Origin: Bacillota bacterium
GTDB lineage: Bacteria > Bacillota_I > Bacilli_A > RFN20 > CAG-826
NCBI GenBank assembly: GCA_023422095.1
Contig: JAEZSD010000071.1
Coordinates: 1-9,269, forward strand
Reading direction: 5' to 3'
Length of the DNA stretch: 9,269 nt
Of this stretch, positions 1 through 6,826 are shown in pieces (the stretch's first letter is position 1; each line of letters begins with the position of its first letter). The position numbers and the translations under genes were made by a program. The notes beneath the pieces were generated by a model. The model saw nothing but the letters and a program-made list of their open reading frames with translations, was not told the DNA's origin and ran no database searches.

Positions 1-19
1 TATTATATAATATATTCAT
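1..19 (-). CDS. Possible first codons of a divergent gene, cut by the window edge
   Basis: On the minus strand an ATG at 19-17 is preceded, 5 nt away, by GAGGGT (complement of 25-30), a plausible ribosome binding site. About 20 nt further upstream lies a good sigma-A-type promoter candidate on the same strand. Only six residues are visible (MNILYN), so no product can be read from the sequence. By synteny, plsY (glycerol-3-phosphate acyltransferase) sits next to parE in several Firmicutes, and a hydrophobic start would fit it. That is inference from gene order only, so I give no gene symbol. Confidence 0.35.
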
Positions 20-46
20 AATTTACCCTCGTTTTCCTATCTTTTT

Positions 47-74
47 ATTCTACTAAATAACTTTATATTTGCAA
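47..74 (-). promoter_or_regulatory. Candidate promoter for the divergent minus-strand gene
   Basis: Read on the minus strand, TTGCAA (74-69) is followed after 16 nt by TAGAAT (52-47). These are 4/6 and 5/6 matches to the sigma-A -35 and -10 hexamers. Transcription would start near position 40, leaving a leader of about 20 nt that contains the GAGGGT ribosome binding site before the ATG at 19. Its -35 hexamer lies inside the spacer of the parE promoter candidate, so the two promoters may compete. Confidence 0.45.
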
Positions 75-91
75 CTTAATTTGTATATAAT
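62..91 (+). promoter_or_regulatory. Candidate promoter for parE-parC
   Basis: A perfect -10 box TATAAT at 86-91 is preceded at 18 nt spacing by TTTATA (62-67), a 4/6 match to the -35 consensus. The predicted start near 98 gives a leader of about 20 nt. It contains AGGAGGT at 103-109, 8 nt before the parE ATG. The -10 box is convincing, the -35 box weak. Confidence 0.45.
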
Positions 92-117
92 TAAGAGCGA
101 TTAGGAGGTAGTGGGTA

Positions 118-2067
118 ATGGACGAACGAAAAAATAAGTCTTTGCAGTACACCGCTGATGATATTCACATCCTCCAGGGTCTTGAGGGTGTAAGAAAAAG
201 ACCAGCCATGTATATTGGCTCAACAAATACAAGCGGACTTCATCATTTAGTGTGGGAAGTTATCGATAATGCGGTTGACGAAGCTCTCTCTGGATTCGGG
301 GATAAAATTATAGTAACCATCTATAAAGATGGTTCTTGTTCAGTTCAAGACGAAGGAAGAGGCATTCCAACCGGCATTAATAAAGAAACTGGCAAGCCGG
401 CAGTTGAGATCGTTTTCTCTGAATTGCATGCTGGTGGTAAGTTTAATAGCGCTGTCTATAAAAGCGCTGGTGGGTTGCATGGAGTAGGTGCCTCAGTTAC
501 CAATGCTTTATCAGAATATCTTGATGTCATCGTTTATAACGATGGTAATATATCTCATTTAAGATTCGAAAATGGAGGAAAACTCGTCACTCCACTAGAA
601 GTAATTGGAACTACAAAAAAACATGGTACTTTTGTGCGTTTCAAACCAGATAGTAAAATTTTCTCAACCGTTGACTTTAAAAGAGAAGTAATTGCAGGGC
701 ATCTCCAAGAGTCTGCTTTTTTAATGAAAGATGTGACTTTCATCTTAATAGATGAAAGAACTAACGAAACACAGGAATTCCATTACGAAAGAGGGCTTTA
801 TGCTTACGTCGAAAATATCAATGTAAACAAGACGCCGCTCACCCCTGTAATCGATTTTTACGACACCGATGAAACGACTGGAATTATCACGGAAATTGCC
901 CTTCAGTATTGTTCGGCTGACTATAATGAAACCCTAATTTCTTACGCAAATAATGTTCGCACCAAAGATGGTGGAACCCATGAAGTTGGCTTTAAAACAG
1001 GTATCACTAGAGCAGTGAACGATTTTGCTGAAAACAACAATTTGTTAAGAAATAAAAAGCTCGATGGAACAGATATTCGCGAAGGCTTAACAACGGTGAT
1101 TTCACTTAAAATACCAGAGGAAATTAATGAATTTGAAGGACAAACCAAAAGCAAATTAGGAACTCAAGAAGCAACCTACATTGTTCAAAATGTTATTTAT
1201 AATAAATTCACATACTACCTCACAGAGAATAAAGAAATCGCAATTTCAATCATTAAAAAATGCGTCGATTCTCAACAAGCTAGAATTGCGGCCAGAAAAG
1301 CTAAAGATGAAGCTCGCAACGCTAGGAAAACGAAAAGCGAGGTTATTCTTTCTGATAAATTGACACCAGCTCAAAGCAAAGACTACAAGCTGAACGAACT
1401 ATTTATCGTTGAAGGTGATTCCGCCGGTGGCAGTGCGAAAAAGGGCAGAGATAGACTCCACCAAGCCATCCTTCCACTTCGTGGAAAGCCACTAAATACT
1501 GACGGAATACCCGTAGCGAATGTTTTAAAAAACGAAGAAATAGCCACGATAATAAATACAATCGGAGCGGGCTTTGGCCAATCATTTGACATCGATGATA
1601 GTCATTATGGAAAAATCATTATTATGACCGACGCTGATACCGATGGGGCCCATATTCAAACTCTTTTATTAACTTTTTTCTATCACTATATGAGGCCTTT
1701 AATTACTACAGGCCATGTCTTCATCGCTGTTCCTCCTCTTTATCGAGTCTATAAAGAAGATAAGGGAAAACTCACTCAAGAATACGCTTGGGATGATGAG
1801 GGGTTAGACGCAGCAAAGAAAAAAATAGGCGCTGGCTACAAAATTTCTCGTTACAAGGGTTTAGGAGAAATGGATGCTATTCAGCTTAAAGAGACAACCA
1901 TGGATCCAAAAAGCCGCCTTTTAATTCAAGTTGACATTGAAGATCCTCTTTTAGCGGAAAATCGTGTTTCTACCTTAATGGGTAAGGATGTTGTCCTTCG
2001 CCGTAAATGGGTGGAAGAAAATGTCGATTTCAGACAAGTGGATAATTTTTTAAAGGAGGTCAAATAA
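118..2067 (+). CDS. parE: DNA topoisomerase IV subunit B (ATPase subunit)
   Basis: ATP-driven subunit of topoisomerase IV, the type IIA enzyme that decatenates daughter chromosomes and relaxes supercoils with ParC. The 649 residues have the full GyrB/ParE layout. The GHKL ATPase carries the catalytic Glu47 and Asn51 in EVIDNAVDEA, the DEGRGIPTG loop at 78-86 and GGLHGVGAS at 118-126. The transducer domain has the ATP-sensing lysine in QTKSKLG (342-348). The TOPRIM domain has EGDSAGGSA at 432-440 and DADTDGAH at 505-512, and YKGLGEM (579-585) lies near the C-terminus. I call ParE rather than GyrB from the phrases KLTPAQSK, GRDRLHQAILPLRGK and GKIIIMTDADTDGAHIQTLL, and from the following parC. 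AGGAGGT 8 nt upstream fixes the start. The length is normal and nothing is broken. Confidence 0.95.
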   Translation: MDERKNKSLQYTADDIHILQGLEGVRKRPAMYIGSTNTSGLHHLVWEVIDNAVDEALSGFGDKIIVTIYKDGSCSVQDEGRGIPTGINKETGKPAVEIVFSELHAGGKFNSAVYKSAGGLHGVGASVTNALSEYLDVIVYNDGNISHLRFENGGKLVTPLEVIGTTKKHGTFVRFKPDSKIFSTVDFKREVIAGHLQESAFLMKDVTFILIDERTNETQEFHYERGLYAYVENINVNKTPLTPVIDFYDTDETTGIITEIALQYCSADYNETLISYANNVRTKDGGTHEVGFKTGITRAVNDFAENNNLLRNKKLDGTDIREGLTTVISLKIPEEINEFEGQTKSKLGTQEATYIVQNVIYNKFTYYLTENKEIAISIIKKCVDSQQARIAARKAKDEARNARKTKSEVILSDKLTPAQSKDYKLNELFIVEGDSAGGSAKKGRDRLHQAILPLRGKPLNTDGIPVANVLKNEEIATIINTIGAGFGQSFDIDDSHYGKIIIMTDADTDGAHIQTLLLTFFYHYMRPLITTGHVFIAVPPLYRVYKEDKGKLTQEYAWDDEGLDAAKKKIGAGYKISRYKGLGEMDAIQLKETTMDPKSRLLIQVDIEDPLLAENRVSTLMGKDVVLRRKWVEENVDFRQVDNFLKEVK

Positions 2068-2070
2068 AAT

Positions 2071-4698
2071 ATGGCAAAGAAAAATGATGTCATAGTTGAT
2101 GAGACTATTAAAGAAAATATCTCGATAGAACCTTTAGAAAATGTAATGGGCGATCGTTATGCCACCTATGCAAAATATGTTATTCAAGATCGCGCCATTC
2201 CTGATGTACGAGATGGATTAAAGCCAGTTCAAAGAAGAATTATTTTTTCGATGTTCAAGAGCAACAATCTTTTCAATAAACCAACCAAGAAATGCGCTCA
2301 TACCGTGGGAACAGTAATGGGAACTTACCATCCTCATGGTGATTCTTCAATTTATGAAGCTCTTGCAAGAATGAGCCAAGATTGGAAGGTTCGCTACCCT
2401 CTCATTGATTTCCAAGGAAACAATGGGTCAATTGATGGAGACTCTCCGGCTGCTTATCGATACACCGAATCTCGACTCAGCGAATTAAGCAATGAACTAG
2501 TGAAAAACATCGATAAGAACACTGTCGAAATGCAGCTCAATTTTGACGATACTGAATTAGAACCAATCGTCTTACCAAGCCGCTTTCCAAACTTGCTAGT
2601 CAATGGAACTGAAGGAATTGCAGTTGCTTTAGCAACTGAGATACCTCCCCACAACCTTAGAGAAGTAATCGAAGCTATTATTTATCGCATTAACCATAAA
2701 ACCGCTACAACTGAGGATTTACTCAATTTTGTAAAGGGTCCTGACTTCCCAGGTGGTGGAGTAATATTTGAATCAGACGGATTAAAAAACATCTATACAA
2801 CTGGTCGAGGAAGAATAGAGATTTCCGCTAAGGCAGAAATCATAAAAACGAAAGATCTCCAACAAATCGTTATTACTGAGATTCCTTATAAAGTCGTTAA
2901 AATACAATTAGTTTACGAAATTGATAAAATCATCCACTCCAAGTCAGTTAATGGCCTATTAGAAGTGCGTGATGAGAGCGATTGGAAAGGCATCCGCATC
3001 GTTATTGATTGCAAAAAAGATGCGAGAGCGGATCTACTTTTGAAATATTTAATGAAGAAAACTTCATTATTTTCTTCCTACTCTGCCAACATGGTCGCTA
3101 TTGTCGATGGAAGACCAAGAACACTATCATTAATAGAGTTTGTCGATGCCTATATCGCTCACCAAGTCGAAGTTATCACTCGGCAGAGCAAATTTGATTT
3201 AGGCAAGTTCACTGATCGTTTGCATCTCGTTGTCGGTTTAATCACCGCTTCTTTATCCATTAATGAAGTAGTGGATATCATTCGCAAGAGTAAAGATAAA
3301 AACGATTCAAAAGTAAATTTATGTAAACGCTTTGGCTTTTCAAATGAACAAGCAGAAGCAATTGTTACCATGCCGCTATACAAATTAAGTCATACCGACG
3401 AGGAAGTTCTCGAGAAGGAGAAAGTCCAATTAGAAAAAGATATAGCCGCTCTTAATGAAATCCTCGAGGATTCTAGTAAATTAAATCGTGTTTTAATCAA
3501 AGATTTAAAACAAATTGCTTTAAAATATGGTGACGATAGAAGAACTGCGGTTGAAGGAAAAATTGAGATTGAGCCTATTGATAAACGTGATTTGATTGCC
3601 AAAGAAAATGTTATTGTCGCAGTAACTAGAGATGGTTATATCAAACGCTCATCCATCAAATCATTCAAAGGTTCAGGAGCAGATGCTTTACCAGGTTTAA
3701 AAAACGGCGATTGTCTTGTCAGCGCCGGAGAAGCCTTTACCACTGACTATTTAATTTGCTTCACCAATTTAGGAAACTATACTTGCATTCCAGTTCACAA
3801 AATCAATGAAACAAAATGGAAAGATGAAGGGACTCATCTCAACACTTTTGTAACCCTAGGAGCGGGAGAAAAGATTATTAAAGCTATCGCTGTCAGCAAG
3901 CTGAGAGAAGATATCTACCTATCATCATTAAGCCGATTTGGTCAAATAAAAAGAATGGTAAGCACTTCGCTTGATTTCTTCTCAAGACCACGTCTTTCTC
4001 GCTATATGCGCCTCTTAAGCAGCGACGAAGTGGTAGGAGTTCAGGTATTGACTGGGAACAGCGACTTACTCGTTCTTACTAGTGATGGATATGCCACGCG
4101 TTTTAACGAAAATGAATTGTCAATTTTAAGTTCAAAAGCCGGGGGTGTGAAATCAGTCACTGGCTTAGGAAAGAATCAAACTATAAGTTTGTTCGCCTTT
4201 GATGGGGAGGAAAAAACCAAAATCCTCATCTTCACAGATAAAGGTCATGAGCGCGTGCTCGATCCTAATAAAGTTGCGTGTACGCCAAGACTTGGAAAGC
4301 CAATGCAAATCATGCCATGTTTCAAAAGCGACATCCATCGCATTGTTGCATCCTTAAAAGCAAAAAATCAGGTCGATGGTGAATACATTGTTAACTTAGG
4401 ACTAAACAACCAAACCATCTTTTCTTATAAAGTGGAAGATTTATATCTTACAGATATAAATAAGTACGCAAAGAAGAATATATCAATACCAAGCAAAACA
4501 AGGATTGAATCTGTCTGTGACGACTCTTTAGATTATATTTACAAAGATTCGGTATCTCATCCGATCATTCAAAAAGAAGTCAAACAAAAAGAAACCCCGG
4601 TCGCGGATAAAAAAGAAGTGGATGATTCATCTGAGAAAACTATTAAAGATGAAACAGGCACTTTTGAACAAATTTCTATATTCGATGATGAGGAATAA
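2071..4698 (+). CDS. parC: DNA topoisomerase IV subunit A (DNA cleavage subunit)
   Basis: Breaks and rejoins both DNA strands for topoisomerase IV. It starts 3 nt after parE; its ribosome binding site AAAGGAGGT (2052-2060) lies inside the parE end, so the two are co-expressed. The breakage-reunion domain has the active Arg130-Tyr131 pair in AAYRYTESR. The quinolone-resistance region HPHGDSSIYEA has Ser92 and Glu96, which correspond to E. coli GyrA Ser83 and Asp87, so the target looks wild type. A coiled-coil tower segment lies at about 443-490. The beta-pinwheel C-terminal domain (about 510-800) shows repeated blade motifs (TRDGYIKR, SRFGQIKR, TSDGYATR, TDKGHERV). I see no QRRGGKG gyrase box, which supports ParC over GyrA. 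An 833-875 tail is rich in Lys, Glu and Asp and holds QISIF at 867-871. At 875 residues it is slightly longer than many ParC proteins, mainly because of this tail. Confidence 0.95.
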   Translation: MAKKNDVIVDETIKENISIEPLENVMGDRYATYAKYVIQDRAIPDVRDGLKPVQRRIIFSMFKSNNLFNKPTKKCAHTVGTVMGTYHPHGDSSIYEALARMSQDWKVRYPLIDFQGNNGSIDGDSPAAYRYTESRLSELSNELVKNIDKNTVEMQLNFDDTELEPIVLPSRFPNLLVNGTEGIAVALATEIPPHNLREVIEAIIYRINHKTATTEDLLNFVKGPDFPGGGVIFESDGLKNIYTTGRGRIEISAKAEIIKTKDLQQIVITEIPYKVVKIQLVYEIDKIIHSKSVNGLLEVRDESDWKGIRIVIDCKKDARADLLLKYLMKKTSLFSSYSANMVAIVDGRPRTLSLIEFVDAYIAHQVEVITRQSKFDLGKFTDRLHLVVGLITASLSINEVVDIIRKSKDKNDSKVNLCKRFGFSNEQAEAIVTMPLYKLSHTDEEVLEKEKVQLEKDIAALNEILEDSSKLNRVLIKDLKQIALKYGDDRRTAVEGKIEIEPIDKRDLIAKENVIVAVTRDGYIKRSSIKSFKGSGADALPGLKNGDCLVSAGEAFTTDYLICFTNLGNYTCIPVHKINETKWKDEGTHLNTFVTLGAGEKIIKAIAVSKLREDIYLSSLSRFGQIKRMVSTSLDFFSRPRLSRYMRLLSSDEVVGVQVLTGNSDLLVLTSDGYATRFNENELSILSSKAGGVKSVTGLGKNQTISLFAFDGEEKTKILIFTDKGHERVLDPNKVACTPRLGKPMQIMPCFKSDIHRIVASLKAKNQVDGEYIVNLGLNNQTIFSYKVEDLYLTDINKYAKKNISIPSKTRIESVCDDSLDYIYKDSVSHPIIQKEVKQKETPVADKKEVDDSSEKTIKDETGTFEQISIFDDEE

Positions 4699-4728
4699 CA
4701 TACTATGTATGTTGAACTAATTATTAGT
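4697..4728. repeat. Two adjacent perfect palindromes at the end of parC
   Basis: AACATAC-TAT-GTATGTT (4697-4713) has 7-nt perfect arms and overlaps the last two bases of the parC stop codon. Three bases later comes ACTAAT-T-ATTAGT (4716-4728) with 6-nt perfect arms. Neither is followed by a T-run, so they are poor intrinsic terminators. They could be weak RNA structures or binding sites for a dimeric protein; the function is unknown. Confidence 0.5.
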
Positions 4729-4757
4729 AGTTATTTAGTAATATTTTAGTATTAATA

Positions 4758-4803
4758 TTTTGAAGGTTACATCCAGCATTTTTTATCGTGATGTCCTTCG
4801 AAA
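4758..4803. repeat. Long imperfect hairpin between parC and yqeG
   Basis: The arm 4758-4773 (TTTTGAAGG, then TT, then ACATC) pairs with 4790-4803 (GATGT, CCTTC, G, AAA). This gives about 14 base pairs with a 2-nt bulge, one G-U pair and a 16-nt loop. No T-tract follows directly on either strand, so it is not a typical intrinsic terminator. It could be an mRNA 3' stabilising structure for parEC or a control element in the yqeG leader. Confidence 0.45.
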
Positions 4804-4866
4804 ATGATATTTTGTTCGTATTACTAGGCACTATGTTATTTTTAATATAAAATAAAAGTAGATTTT

Positions 4867-5400
4867 ATGTGTATTAGAAGAACAGTATTTGCTCATGCCA
4901 AATCAATCTATGATATTGAAATACCTTTTTATTCTCAACTAGGAATAAAATACTTATTGCTTGATCTAGACAACACTCTTGATTCATATCGCATCTATTA
5001 TCCAACATTGCCAGCGATTAATTTGATTAACGATTTAAGGGACCATGGAATTACTCCGATTATTGTTTCGAACAACAAAGGGAAGAGGGTTCAAACATAC
5101 GCTCATTTCCTTCAAATCAAATGTATTAGTAGTGCTATGAAACCTTTTGCAAAAAAAATTAATGGTTTTTTAAAGGATTCTGGCATTAAACATGACGAAG
5201 TCATGCTTATAGGAGACCAACTGATGACTGATATTGGAGCAGCAAACGCTGCTGACATAAAAGCTATATTAACTGATAAAATAGTAAGTGAAGATCAATG
5301 GACAACTAGATTAAATCGTTTAATTGATATTCCGCTGCGAAAAAAACTGAAGAAAAAGGGAAAATTACCCGACTGGAGGACTTTTTATGGGAAAAGTTAA
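4867..5400 (+). CDS. yqeG: YqeG-family HAD-superfamily phosphatase (subfamily IIIA)
   Basis: Small cytosolic phosphatase-fold protein of the YqeG family; the substrate is not established. All four HAD motifs are visible in 177 residues: DLDNT (33-37, nucleophile Asp33 and acid/base Asp35), VSNN with Ser68, Lys92 in MKPFAKK, and IGDQLMTD (115-122, Asp117 and Asp122). The motif order and the phrases SNN and GDQLMTDIGAAN match B. subtilis YqeG. It heads the yqeG-yqeH-yhbY-nadD/yqeK group, and its last 14 nt overlap yqeH. The ATG is the only reasonable start, because TAA lies eight codons upstream in frame and the next Met is residue 91. No Shine-Dalgarno sequence precedes it. A weak -10-like TATAAA at 4846-4851 would give a very short leader. 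Confidence 0.9.
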   Translation: MCIRRTVFAHAKSIYDIEIPFYSQLGIKYLLLDLDNTLDSYRIYYPTLPAINLINDLRDHGITPIIVSNNKGKRVQTYAHFLQIKCISSAMKPFAKKINGFLKDSGIKHDEVMLIGDQLMTDIGAANAADIKAILTDKIVSEDQWTTRLNRLIDIPLRKKLKKKGKLPDWRTFYGKS

Positions 5401-6529
5401 AAGAGTAATGCGTTGCTATCATTGCGGTGAAGTATTGCAAAGCGCTAAAGAAAATGAAAAAGGGTTTATTGTTAAGAGCCATCTGCTTGCTCCAAACGCC
5501 GAAAAAGAAGTCCTTTATTGTTATAGTTGCTATGAAAAAATGAAGGCAATCAACACCGGCATGTTAGAGCGAGACGCTGATGAGGAAATTCTCAAGATAC
5601 TTGATGATGCGGTTGCCACTGATGCGGTAGTAATTTGGGTGGTTGATTTATTCTCGTTTAATGGAACATTAAATCCAGATGTCGTGAATAAAATTAAAAA
5701 GTTAAAAGTCATCGTGGCAGGTACAAAATATGACCTGTTTCCCCGAAGCACAAAAAAGGAACAACTTAAAACTTTCATAAATGAGCGTTTTGCGGAGTTC
5801 GGCTTAACTCCTTATGGAGTTGTGCTGTTTGGCAACACTGATAATATCGATATCGAGAATATGTTAAACAATCTCTCTGATGTTCGTGCTGGACATGATG
5901 TTTATATGATTGGTTCATACACTTCCGGAAAGACCACTCTTATCAATAGAATGCTCAAATCTTATACAAATAACACTCGTCGAGCGATTAAAACTGAGAT
6001 TTATCAAGGTACATCTGTAAAATTATTAGAAATACCTCTTTCTAATTCAGCCTCATTTTATGAGGTTCCAGGTTTTTCTTTAGTCACATCTGTATTGGGA
6101 AAGGTTGAAAAAGACATTCAAAAGATAATAACCCCTAAAAAAGAGATCAAAACTACAGCGAGAATTCTCTCTCCTGGAGAAACTTTGTTAGTTGGCTCAC
6201 TTGCGAGTTTTGAATTGATTAGTGGTAAACCAACAACGTTTAAACTTTACGCTGCAGAGATGGTGGAATCTAAAAAGGTGCTGGCTAAAAAAGCTCGCGA
6301 AACAATGACGGAAAACTACGATAAAAAGTTTTTGAGGCCAGTAAGCTCAAGATTTACCGCCTTTACTGATTATGATTTATTTGATTACACAATGGAAAAA
6401 GATGGAAAAGTGCACGATATTGGTATCGCTGGACTTTGTTGGGTCTCTTTCGTGGCCAAAGGACAAGTTATTCGCGTTATGTTCCCCAAGGGAGCCGCTT
6501 TAAAAGAGTATTTAGGAAAGTTGAGATAA
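5387..6529 (+). CDS. yqeH: YqeH-type circularly permuted ribosome-assembly GTPase
   Basis: Member of the circularly permuted GTPase group that helps build the 30S subunit in B. subtilis. Residues 10-48 form a zinc-finger-like knuckle (Cys10, Cys13, Cys45, Cys48). The G motifs then come in permuted order: G4-like TKYD (113-116), G1 P-loop GSYTSGKT (176-183), G2-like QGTS (207-210) and G3-like EVPG (226-229). A C-terminal RNA-binding-type domain follows to residue 380. Lys182 and Thr183 of the P-loop are intact, but G4 has Thr for Asn and G3 has Glu for Asp, so nucleotide specificity or hydrolysis may differ from the model enzyme. The start overlaps yqeG by 14 nt and has GGAGGA at 5375-5380, 6 nt upstream, which suggests translational coupling. 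At 380 residues it is close to the B. subtilis protein in length. Confidence 0.9.
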   Translation: MGKVKRVMRCYHCGEVLQSAKENEKGFIVKSHLLAPNAEKEVLYCYSCYEKMKAINTGMLERDADEEILKILDDAVATDAVVIWVVDLFSFNGTLNPDVVNKIKKLKVIVAGTKYDLFPRSTKKEQLKTFINERFAEFGLTPYGVVLFGNTDNIDIENMLNNLSDVRAGHDVYMIGSYTSGKTTLINRMLKSYTNNTRRAIKTEIYQGTSVKLLEIPLSNSASFYEVPGFSLVTSVLGKVEKDIQKIITPKKEIKTTARILSPGETLLVGSLASFELISGKPTTFKLYAAEMVESKKVLAKKARETMTENYDKKFLRPVSSRFTAFTDYDLFDYTMEKDGKVHDIGIAGLCWVSFVAKGQVIRVMFPKGAALKEYLGKLR

Positions 6530-6531
6530 AT

Positions 6532-6825
6532 ATGTTAACAGCAAACCAAAAAAAGCAATTGAGGGCGATGGCGGAAAAAATAACCACCAGATACCAAGTC
6601 GGTAAAAATGAGATCAGTGATACACTTATCGACATGCTGGATAAAGCTCTTGTAGTTAAAGAATTAATTAAGGTTGATGTTTTAAAAGGAGCCAGCTCTT
6701 CGGTTATGGCTCTCGCATTAGATTTATCTTCTCAGTTAAAGGCTGATATCGTTCAAGTAGTGGGAAAAGTTATTGTGTTATTCCGTAGGAATAAAGAAAA
6801 ACCAGTCATTCAATTTAAGAAATAA
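6532..6825 (+). CDS. yhbY: YhbY-family ribosome-associated RNA-binding protein
   Basis: CRM-domain protein (called YqeI in B. subtilis) that associates with pre-50S ribosomes in E. coli. The 97 residues fit the family from end to end: LTANQKKQLRAMAE at the start, YQVGKN (21-26) in place of the usual QVGKGG, KELIKVDVL (43-51) and VVGKVIVLFRR (77-86). I chose the ATG 2 nt after the yqeH stop, because the family starts with M-L-T-x-x-Q-K. AGGAAAG (6514-6520) lies 11 nt upstream. The frame stays open to an earlier ATG at 6436, but that would add 32 residues not seen in the family and overlap yqeH. The short gap implies expression coupled to yqeH. Confidence 0.9.
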   Translation: MLTANQKKQLRAMAEKITTRYQVGKNEISDTLIDMLDKALVVKELIKVDVLKGASSSVMALALDLSSQLKADIVQVVGKVIVLFRRNKEKPVIQFKK

Positions 6826-6826
6826 C

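Noticed and set aside
555..1592. Several minus-strand open frames of 60-82 codons inside parE, and similar ones inside parC and yqeH
   Set aside because: They are antisense to clearly conserved coding sequence, lack family resemblance and good start signals, and are best explained as shadows.
6436..6531. Longer yhbY start at an in-frame ATG at 6436
   Set aside because: It would add 32 residues absent from the family and overlap yqeH by 94 nt. The ATG at 6532 matches the family's M-L-T start.
6773..6826. Longer nadD start at an in-frame ATG at 6773
   Set aside because: The extra 18 residues have no counterpart in NadD, whose conserved strand and GGGFDPIHLGH motif begin right after the ATG at 6827.
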